64,000 nt of DNA from contig NZ_JAHKQH010000021.1 of NCBI RefSeq assembly GCF_018861025.1, positions 16,304 through 80,303 on the forward strand. The letters are read 5' to 3'. Shown in pieces: positions 36,879 through 43,948 of this stretch. Position 1 is the first letter of the stretch. Every line of letters starts with the position of its first letter. The position numbers and the translations under genes are program-made. The notes beneath the pieces are model-generated. The model was not told the origin of the DNA. It ran no database searches and saw only the letters and a list, made by a program, of their open reading frames with translations. The DNA comes from Psychrosphaera sp. B3R10 (lineage in GTDB: Bacteria; Pseudomonadota; Gammaproteobacteria; Enterobacterales; Alteromonadaceae).

Positions 36879-38040
36879 AAATAAGCTCTTTAGGGCTTGA
36901 TTGAACATAGTTTGTCGCTTCGTAGCCGGCCATTATCAAATGATACAGGGTACTTGCCGGGGCAGTATCGTTGATCACTTCGTTATTATTATTTAATTGA
37001 TCAATATAACGTCCTTGGTCTGGGTTACGAATAAAATGTTTTAATAACCCCGCGACGGCTTTATTTGCGTCTGATAAATAGTCGTGATCTGATTTGGTAT
37101 ATTGCGCTTGAGCTAAGCTGGCTTTTAGCCACTCAGTCATTGGCCAACAACGTTTGTTACCAGTGGTTACTTTGCTCTTGTGGTTAATCTCGTCAACTAA
37201 TAACTCGCCCGATTTATCTAAACCGAGCTTTATTGCATTGTGGTATAGCTCGTGACAATATTTATCTACAGGGGCTTGGGTGTATTTTTGATATTCGCGT
37301 AATAACCAAACCCATTCCATCATATGACCAGGTTCGACAATATTCCCTTTCTCACCGGCAACAGGTTGCCAATTGTCGGTAAAAAACTCTAATAAAACTC
37401 CATTTTCATGGTCAAAAAACTGCGTTTCAAACAAGCAAAATATTTCGCCTGCTTTTGCTAACCATTTACCATCACGCGTAAATTTATATAAGGTAAGAAA
37501 CGCTTCAAATAAATGCATGTGGGGGTTCTGGCGTCGATAAGGCGAATCGTAGTCACCTTCTTTCCAACCACCTGGGTGATCTTTGAGTTTTATATCAATA
37601 TCTCCCAATAATAAGTTGGCGGCATTTAACGCATTAAGATCGTTTAGAACATGATAACGCCAGCCATAGGAAAGTAATAAAAAAGCAACATCGTACAAAT
37701 CTTGATGACGATTAATAATGTTGTGATCTTTATCCAAAATATGAACAAAATGTTGGCCAGTGGGATCTTTTGCGAATCGTAGTAAGTAGGCATTTAAATT
37801 GGCAATAAGTTCGGTACCGTTATCAATCCATCCCAAATTTTGAGCGAGAGCAAAAACAAACATTTGTCGGGTTTGTACACGAACGCGTCGATTACTGGTT
37901 AAATCTGGGCTGGCATCGGCGTTAAATTTTTCGTAGCTAGCGCCATGTTCATCTATGCCTTGCTGGCTCCAAAAAGGTATCGCTTGATTTTTTAGCCATG
38001 ATTCAAACTGGTAAATTTTCTCAAAAAGCGAACTAGACAT
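36865..38040 (-). CDS. AGE-family epimerase/isomerase, probable mannose 2-epimerase or isomerase
   Basis: A 391-residue (alpha/alpha)6-barrel protein. Conserved family segments include RVRVQTRQMFVFALA, NPHMHLFEAFL, EPGHMMEWVWLL and WPMTEWLKA; the His residues of the second and third are the expected catalytic acid/base pair. The pattern is closer to mannose isomerase/mannose-glucose 2-epimerase than to cellobiose 2-epimerase, so it may feed free mannose into glycolysis. I start it at ATG 38040 with GAGG six bases ahead; a TTG four codons earlier lies within that site. It leads the minus-strand operon. Confidence 0.85.
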   Translation of the reverse strand: MSSSLFEKIYQFESWLKNQAIPFWSQQGIDEHGASYEKFNADASPDLTSNRRVRVQTRQMFVFALAQNLGWIDNGTELIANLNAYLLRFAKDPTGQHFVHILDKDHNIINRHQDLYDVAFLLLSYGWRYHVLNDLNALNAANLLLGDIDIKLKDHPGGWKEGDYDSPYRRQNPHMHLFEAFLTLYKFTRDGKWLAKAGEIFCLFETQFFDHENGVLLEFFTDNWQPVAGEKGNIVEPGHMMEWVWLLREYQKYTQAPVDKYCHELYHNAIKLGLDKSGELLVDEINHKSKVTTGNKRCWPMTEWLKASLAQAQYTKSDHDYLSDANKAVAGLLKHFIRNPDQGRYIDQLNNNNEVINDTAPASTLYHLIMAGYEATNYVQSSPKELIYAVR

Positions 38041-38123
38041 ATAAAACCTCAAATTAACGTCATAAAATTAGGGCGTTGGTTAAGGTTGTTCCTTAATCAA
38101 CTGAACATACTTTGACATATGAA

Positions 38124-38137
38124 GTGAACCGGTTCAA
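38124..38137. promoter_or_regulatory. LacI-type operator upstream of AGE operon
   Basis: GTGAACCGGTTCAA, 84 bases before the AGE start codon. Confidence 0.75.
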
Positions 38138-38510
38138 TTGTTATTTTGTTTTAACGGAAATAAAAGTATAAGCCTACTATTTTTAAACATAATTTTAACA
38201 GAAGAACGCAACGACTAATTATTGTTTTGGTTAACTGGCTAAAACTCTCGTTAACCCTATGCGTGTTAGGTGGAAAAAACATTCTACCTATTTTAAAGTG
38301 TTTGTTATCAGCTTCTTATATTGAAAATGTTATTCGCGTGAACATGCCACCTTTAACAAGTTTATATTAAAATATTTTGGCGGAAATAAGATCCACTATA
38401 GGTATAGAAGGCCGGTTGTTACGATTAGGTATGGCGCGCAAATGTTACTGATTCGAGATAACAATTTAAGTTGACAGGCTAAATTATTATTGATTATATA
38501 CAGTCATCTT

Positions 38511-38524
38511 GTGAACCGGTTCAA
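38511..38524. promoter_or_regulatory. LacI-type operator upstream of GPH symporter
   Basis: GTGAACCGGTTCAA, identical to the copy at 38124, 93 bases before the symporter start codon. Confidence 0.75.
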
Positions 38525-38617
38525 GGGTAGGTGCAAAATAATAATAGAAAATGAGCATAATTTAACAAACCAGATACAAAAATTAATTGTCAGTAACATG
38601 ACTGTAGAGACTAAAAT

Positions 38618-40024
38618 ATGATTTTGAATGATGACCGTCCAAGTTTAAAAGAAAAGGTAGGCTATGGCCTTGGTGACTTTGCGTCATCGATGTTTTGGAA
38701 GTTATTTGCTGTTTATTTAATGATTTTTTATACCGATGTTTTTGGTATGTCTGCCGCAGCGGTAGGTACAATGTTTTTGTTGGTACGTGTTTGGGACGCT
38801 GCAAATGATCCAATTATGGGGATTATTGCTGATAGAACTAACACCCGTTGGGGAAAATTTAGACCCTTCATATTATTCGGCGCGATCCCATTTGCACTTG
38901 TTGGCGTATTAACATTCACCACGCCGGATTGGGCGATGGAATACAAAATTGTTTACGCTTATGTTACGTACAGTTTAATGATGATGGTGTATACGCTAGT
39001 AAATGTCCCCTATGGTTCATTGTTAGGTGTTATGTCTTCATACAGCGAAGACAGAACAAGTCTTGCGTCTTTTCGGATGGTATTTGCCTTTGCAGGCGGC
39101 ATTGCCTCATTAGCTATGGTTGAGCCGTTACTTGCATACTTTAGTACTTTCGGCAGCTCGGAACCCGACATGAAAGCTGGCTGGATGTATACGGTTATGG
39201 TGTTTGGCTTGATATGTTCAATTATGTTTTATTTTACGTTTGCCTGGACAAAAGAACGAGTGCAACCGCCGGCAGAACAGCAAAATTCGCTAAAGTCAGA
39301 TTTTAGAAATCTAGCTAAAAACAAACATTGGTTTATTTTATTAGGTGCGGCCTTATCGACGCTTATTTTTAACAGCATAAGAGATGGCTCTGCCGTTTAC
39401 TATTTAAAGTACTTTTTTGCGATAAAAGAAATCGATATTTTTGGTATTTCATTTAGTTTGATTGCGACATACCTTGTCATTGGTCAAGCTGCCAATATTG
39501 TTGGGGTTATTTTAGCAAAACCGATTTCGACATATATAGGTAAAAAGAATACGTTTATGTACGCCATGTTTATCGCTGCATTTTTAAGTATATCGGTGTT
39601 TTACTTGGGTAATGACCAAGTGTGGATGATTTTACTATCCCAAGTTGTGATTAGTATGTGTGCGGGTATTATTTTTCCTTTGTTGTGGTCTATGTATGCA
39701 GACACGGCCGATTACTCTGAATTTACGACAGGACGCCGTTCTACGGGGCTTATCTTTTCATCCGCATCGTTTGCCCAAAAAATGGGTTGGACAATTGGCG
39801 GGGCTATTACCGGCTGGACATTAGCGTTTTACGGTTATGAAGCAAATGTAGATCAAAGTGAGTCAGCGAAAGAAGGCTTACGAATGATGGTGAGTTATTT
39901 ACCAGGACTTGGCGCACTGTTGTCTGGGATCTTCATTTATTTTTATAGCCTAACGGATGACGTGGTAGAAGATATTAATATTAAATTACGCAGTGGTGTC
40001 ACAGCGGTGTCTAATCCTGAATAG
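38618..40024 (+). CDS. GPH family sugar:cation symporter, probable manno-oligosaccharide importer
   Basis: A 468-residue inner-membrane protein with about 12 spans. It opens with KEKVGYGLGDFASSMFWK and has DAANDPIMGIIADRT and RWGKFRPFIL, hallmarks of the glycoside-pentoside-hexuronide symporters (MelB/XynP type). It imports a sugar with Na+ or H+. Its place beside the AGE and GH130 genes suggests mannobiose or small manno-oligosaccharides as cargo. It stands alone, with a LacI-type operator before it and a terminator at 40088-40122 shared with the convergent LacI gene. Confidence 0.9.
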   Translation: MILNDDRPSLKEKVGYGLGDFASSMFWKLFAVYLMIFYTDVFGMSAAAVGTMFLLVRVWDAANDPIMGIIADRTNTRWGKFRPFILFGAIPFALVGVLTFTTPDWAMEYKIVYAYVTYSLMMMVYTLVNVPYGSLLGVMSSYSEDRTSLASFRMVFAFAGGIASLAMVEPLLAYFSTFGSSEPDMKAGWMYTVMVFGLICSIMFYFTFAWTKERVQPPAEQQNSLKSDFRNLAKNKHWFILLGAALSTLIFNSIRDGSAVYYLKYFFAIKEIDIFGISFSLIATYLVIGQAANIVGVILAKPISTYIGKKNTFMYAMFIAAFLSISVFYLGNDQVWMILLSQVVISMCAGIIFPLLWSMYADTADYSEFTTGRRSTGLIFSSASFAQKMGWTIGGAITGWTLAFYGYEANVDQSESAKEGLRMMVSYLPGLGALLSGIFIYFYSLTDDVVEDINIKLRSGVTAVSNPE

Positions 40025-40087
40025 AGCGTAAATTAACGTTAACTATGAGACGGGTAAAACAGTCTATAAGATTTTTCAAATAATAAT

Positions 40088-40122
40088 AAAGGCCTAAGCG
40101 AGTTAATTCGATTAGGCTTTTT
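40088..40122. terminator. Bidirectional terminator between symporter and LacI genes
   Basis: AAAGGCCTAA pairs with TTAGGCTTT (one bulge) around a 14-base centre containing TTAA, with T-rich ends on both strands. Confidence 0.7.
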
Positions 40123-40128
40123 AATGTT

Positions 40129-41124
40129 TTATTTAATTGCTGAAGTGCTTTCTCGAATAATAAAGTCATACGGCAGTACATATTCGGTTTGATTTGGGTT
40201 TTTCCCCTCTAGTAATTGCAGCAATAATTCAGCGGACTTTTCACCAATCTTTTGGGCAGGTTGAGAAATAGTCGTAAGGGCAGGGTTTACGTAACGAGAC
40301 ACCTGTAGATCATCGAATCCTGTGATGGAAATATCTTCTGGTATTTTAAGTCCGTTGTTTAACATGCCTTTCATTGCTGAAATTGCCATGTCGTCATTCA
40401 TACAAAAAAGCGCTGTAGGCATTTTATCTTTTAGTCGGTAGAAATATTCTGATGCACTTAATCCAGACCAAAAGTTAAAGTCGCCGCCATATATTAATTC
40501 TGGTTCAAATTTGATCCCTGCTTTTTCGATTGAATTCCGATAACCTTTTAAACGGTCAATACTGTGTGGGTTATCTTCTAGTCCCGAAATCACCCCAATA
40601 CGACGATGGCCAAGTGAAATTAAGTAGTCGACTACTTTTTCACTGGCGCCAACGTTGTCGATTCTAACCGAAGGGTACGGTGTGTTTTCACAGCCTCCAG
40701 CACTTACTGCGACCACATTCTCTAACGGTAATATTGAACCTTGGTCCATATGCGGACACAAGTTAACTAGACCGTCAGCCAATCGAGTTTCAACCATCTT
40801 TATGTATTCTTGTTCCCGTTGTTTTTCACCATTGGTATCACCTAGCAATACACTAAATCCATGTTTGTGCACCACATGTTCTATGCCACTAATGACCTGT
40901 GCAAAAAATAAATTGGCAATATCCGGGACTAAAATAACGATGGTTTTTGATTGTTTGTTTCGAAATTTCTGGGAAAGCATGTTTGGTTTGTAATTAAGTT
41001 TAGTGATAGCCGCTTGAACTTTAGACAAACTTTTAGGTGACACCGATTTTGGGTCACTCAAGGCTTTTGAAATCGTCCCGGTGGATAACCCCGATTCTTT
41101 TGCGACATCTCTAATTGTACTCAT
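40129..41124 (-). CDS. LacI family regulator of the mannan locus
   Basis: A 331-residue LacI protein: HTH and hinge in residues 1-58 (STIRDVAKESGLSTGTISKAL, LNYKPNMLSQ) and a periplasmic-binding-like sugar domain. The start at 41124 follows AAGGA by five bases; a TTG five codons earlier lacks a site. Six sites close to ATGAACCGGTTCAT occur in the surrounding promoters (GH26, AGE, GPH, its own, GH130), and this is the only LacI gene in the locus, so it is the likely binder and also controls itself. The inducer is probably a mannobiose-type sugar; that is inference. Confidence 0.9.
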   Translation of the reverse strand: MSTIRDVAKESGLSTGTISKALSDPKSVSPKSLSKVQAAITKLNYKPNMLSQKFRNKQSKTIVILVPDIANLFFAQVISGIEHVVHKHGFSVLLGDTNGEKQREQEYIKMVETRLADGLVNLCPHMDQGSILPLENVVAVSAGGCENTPYPSVRIDNVGASEKVVDYLISLGHRRIGVISGLEDNPHSIDRLKGYRNSIEKAGIKFEPELIYGGDFNFWSGLSASEYFYRLKDKMPTALFCMNDDMAISAMKGMLNNGLKIPEDISITGFDDLQVSRYVNPALTTISQPAQKIGEKSAELLLQLLEGKNPNQTEYVLPYDFIIRESTSAIK

Positions 41125-41255
41125 ACAGATCCTTTCCAAAATATTTGACGGTATTTCGATGAAATTAAAACAATTATTCCGATATTTTAACCTGAATATT
41201 CAATCAAGGTGAAATAATTCTAGTAAATAATGACTAAACAATATAAATTACGTAA

Positions 41256-41269
41256 ATGAACCGGTTCAT
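41256..41269. promoter_or_regulatory. LacI-type operator in the LacI promoter
   Basis: The perfect palindrome ATGAACCGGTTCAT, 132 bases before the LacI start; it fits autoregulation. Confidence 0.75.
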
Positions 41270-41423
41270 GTTGTGGTTGTTTAGTATTTAGAAGCGTCTG
41301 GTAACAGTTGCTTTTTCATTTAGTTGCTGCGGTTCATTTAATACTAATTATTAATGGATTGAGTTTTAAATTTAGTGGCAAGTGCAATCAGCGTTTATCA
41401 AGATTTGAAACTGTCCACTCAAG

Positions 41424-41437
41424 ATGAACCGGTTAAT
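41424..41437. promoter_or_regulatory. LacI-type operator upstream of GH130
   Basis: ATGAACCGGTTAAT, one base off the palindrome, 106 bases before the GH130 start. Confidence 0.65.
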
Positions 41438-41542
41438 TTTAGTGAAGTGACTTAGGCGTAACTCTGTTGCTAAACAGACTATTCAGAGTCAGTTGATAGC
41501 TAAATGAAATGTGACTTAAAACAAATACCAGAGAAGTAATTT

Positions 41543-42730
41543 ATGACTAATTTAACATCGCTTACATTTGATAAAAAACTAATGACCTTATTAGCGGATA
41601 ATGAAGATTTACTTTCATTAACAAACCAACCAGCTAACAAATACAATGGTATTTTTCAGCGGTGGGTAAACCCCATCATTACTCGCGACCATATCCCGTT
41701 AAATTGGCGTTATGACTTTAATGAAAAAAGTAACCCGATGTTATTAGAGCGCATTGGCGTAAATGCAACACTCAATTCTGGTGCAATGTTATTTAATGGC
41801 AAATATATTGTGGTCGTCCGAGTTGAAGGCAACGACAGAAAATCGTTTTTTGCTGTTGCAGAAAGTGACAACGGTATCGACAATTTTCGATTTTGGTCAA
41901 ATCCAATCACGATGCCGGAAACCGAGGAGCCGGATACCAATGTTTATGATATGCGATTAACAGCCCATGAAGATGGTTTTATCTATGGATTGTTTTGCAC
42001 TGAGCGAAAAGATAAAACATTAATGGAGAATACCAGTGCTGCTGAAGCACAATGTGGCATTGCTCGCACCAAAGACTTAGTTACATGGGAACGCCTACCA
42101 GATTTAATCACCTATTCAGGACAGCAGCGAAACGTTGTATTACATTCTGAATTTGTTGATGGAAAATATGCTTTATTTACAAGGCCACAGGACGGCTTTA
42201 TTAGTGTGGGCGGTGGCGGTGGCATAGGGTGGGGTTTGACTGAATCTATGGAAAATGCCGAAATCAAAGACGAAGTTATTGTCGATTCAAAAACCTACCA
42301 CACAATAAACGAAGTTAAAAACGGGCAAGGTCCTGCACCGCTTAAAACAACGGAAGGTTGGTTGCACTTAGCTCACGGCGTGCGTAACACCGCAGCGGGT
42401 TTGCGATATGTGTTATACGCCTTTATGACAGACTTAAAACAACCGTGGAAAATTATTCACAAACCAGCAGGGCATTTAATCGCCCCAGAGGGGTGTGAGC
42501 GAGTGGGCGATGTATCCAACGTGGTATTTAGCAACGGTTGGATTGTTAATGACAATGGTGATGTTCATATTTATTACGCTTCGTCAGACACACGTATGCA
42601 TGTAGCAACCACGTCTATCTTACAGCTCATCGACTATTGTAAAAATACACCCGAAGATGGTTATCGTTCCGCATTATCGGTTAATGCCATTAATCAACTG
42701 ATTTCCCAAAATGAACATCACCAACAATAA
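41543..42730 (+). CDS. GH130 4-O-beta-mannosyl-glucose phosphorylase
   Basis: A 395-residue cytoplasmic five-bladed propeller enzyme. Segments FQRWVNPIITRDHIPLNWRY, VNATLNSGAMLFNGKY and ARVEGxDRKSFFAVAES-like VVRVEGNDRKSFFAVAES mark subfamily GH130_1; the catalytic Asp is expected in PDTNVYDMRLT (Asp136). It splits mannosyl-beta-1,4-glucose with phosphate into mannose 1-phosphate and glucose. Its substrate would be made by the 2-epimerase encoded 10 bp downstream. First gene of a three-gene operon (GH130, AGE, GH5) under a LacI-type operator. Confidence 0.93.
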   Translation: MTNLTSLTFDKKLMTLLADNEDLLSLTNQPANKYNGIFQRWVNPIITRDHIPLNWRYDFNEKSNPMLLERIGVNATLNSGAMLFNGKYIVVVRVEGNDRKSFFAVAESDNGIDNFRFWSNPITMPETEEPDTNVYDMRLTAHEDGFIYGLFCTERKDKTLMENTSAAEAQCGIARTKDLVTWERLPDLITYSGQQRNVVLHSEFVDGKYALFTRPQDGFISVGGGGGIGWGLTESMENAEIKDEVIVDSKTYHTINEVKNGQGPAPLKTTEGWLHLAHGVRNTAAGLRYVLYAFMTDLKQPWKIIHKPAGHLIAPEGCERVGDVSNVVFSNGWIVNDNGDVHIYYASSDTRMHVATTSILQLIDYCKNTPEDGYRSALSVNAINQLISQNEHHQQ

Positions 42731-42740
42731 GGAAATACGG

Positions 42741-43946
42741 ATGGACAACGTATTGTTTTCAAAAAAATCTGCGGTCACTGAGCTCTCTGCGATTAGTGAA
42801 TGGTGGTTAAAAAACACTTTAGATCACCAACACGGCGGGTTTGTTGGACAAGTCGACTTTTGGGGAAATATCGTTGAAGGTGAAAGTAAAGGAATAGTAC
42901 AAAACAGCCGTATCTTGTGGTTTTACAGTGAAAGCGCCATGTTTAGTGGCAAGGACGATGACAAAAATGCTGCGGACAGAGCGTTCGAATATCTAATAAG
43001 CTATTTTGATGATATTGAAAATGGCGGTGCATTTTGGGAAGTGTCATCAACCGGTGAATTGGTCAATGGTAAAAAACAGACCTACGGGCAGAGTTTTTGT
43101 ATTTATGCTTTTTGTGCTTATTACCGATTAACAGGAAACAAACTAGCTGTAGAAAAGTCGATGGAATATTTTGAGCTAATTGAAAAATATGCTCGAGATA
43201 AAAAGTGTGGTGGTTATGTAGAAGCTTATACACAAACGTGGCAACCCATCGACGATTTTCGACTTAGTGATAAAGATTTAAATGCACCTAAGTCAATGAA
43301 TACGCATTTACATGTGTTAGAGGCTTATAGTGCGTTATATGCAGTTAAGCCAGAAGCAAAGATAAAAGAAGCGTTGGCACATGTAATTGACGTTTTTAAT
43401 GATTTTATAATCGATAAGTCGACTAACCATTTAAAGTTGTTTTTTGATATGCAATGGCAAGATATTTCAAAAACGGTGTCTTATGGTCATGATATCGAGG
43501 CCAGCTGGTTACTTTGGGAAGCCGTTGAAATATTAGGCGACAGCAATAAATTAGCCTACTTCAAACCGATTATTATCTCATTAGCTGAAACGTGTTTAAA
43601 TGAAGCCATAGGTGAACATGGCCAAGTTTGTGATGAATATGAAATAGCATCACAAAAACGTCACGAAGAAAGTTACTGGTGGGTTCAAGCTGAAGCATTA
43701 GTTGGCTTTTTAAATGTCTACTATTTAACTGGTGAAGCTAGATATATCAAAGCTTGCAATGACATATGGGTATTCATTAATAATCATCATATAGACGCAA
43801 AAGCAGGTGAATGGCATTGGCTTTCAAATATGGATAATAACCAAGGATCTTGTATTTATAAGGCGGGATTTTGGAAAGCACCGTATCATAACGGTCGCGC
43901 TATGATGGAAGTAGCAAAATTATTCGATTTAATCAAAGGGGAATAA
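42741..43946 (+). CDS. AGE-family mannobiose/cellobiose 2-epimerase
   Basis: A 401-residue (alpha/alpha)6-barrel enzyme. Segments HGGFVGQVDFWG, IVQNSRILWFY, MNTHLHVLEAYSALY, YGHDIEASWLLWEA and HEESYWWVQAEALVGF are typical of cellobiose 2-epimerase; the His in YGHDIE and that in HWLSNMD are the probable catalytic pair. It turns mannobiose into mannosylglucose for the GH130 enzyme. I use ATG 42741 (AAGGAAATACGG just before) rather than an in-frame ATG at 42711 inside the GH130 gene. Its stop is two bases before the GH5 start. Confidence 0.92.
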   Translation: MDNVLFSKKSAVTELSAISEWWLKNTLDHQHGGFVGQVDFWGNIVEGESKGIVQNSRILWFYSESAMFSGKDDDKNAADRAFEYLISYFDDIENGGAFWEVSSTGELVNGKKQTYGQSFCIYAFCAYYRLTGNKLAVEKSMEYFELIEKYARDKKCGGYVEAYTQTWQPIDDFRLSDKDLNAPKSMNTHLHVLEAYSALYAVKPEAKIKEALAHVIDVFNDFIIDKSTNHLKLFFDMQWQDISKTVSYGHDIEASWLLWEAVEILGDSNKLAYFKPIIISLAETCLNEAIGEHGQVCDEYEIASQKRHEESYWWVQAEALVGFLNVYYLTGEARYIKACNDIWVFINNHHIDAKAGEWHWLSNMDNNQGSCIYKAGFWKAPYHNGRAMMEVAKLFDLIKGE

Positions 43947-43948
43947 TA

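Larger units (their letters stand above)
38041..38617. other. 577-bp divergent promoter region (AGE / GPH)
   Basis: It holds one LacI-type operator on each side (38124-38137 near AGE, 38511-38524 near the symporter), each roughly 85-95 bases from its start codon. No gene is apparent between them. Confidence 0.65.
41125..41542. other. 418-bp divergent promoter region (LacI / GH130)
   Basis: It holds two LacI-type sites (41256-41269 and 41424-41437) and AT-rich DNA. No gene is evident. Confidence 0.65.
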
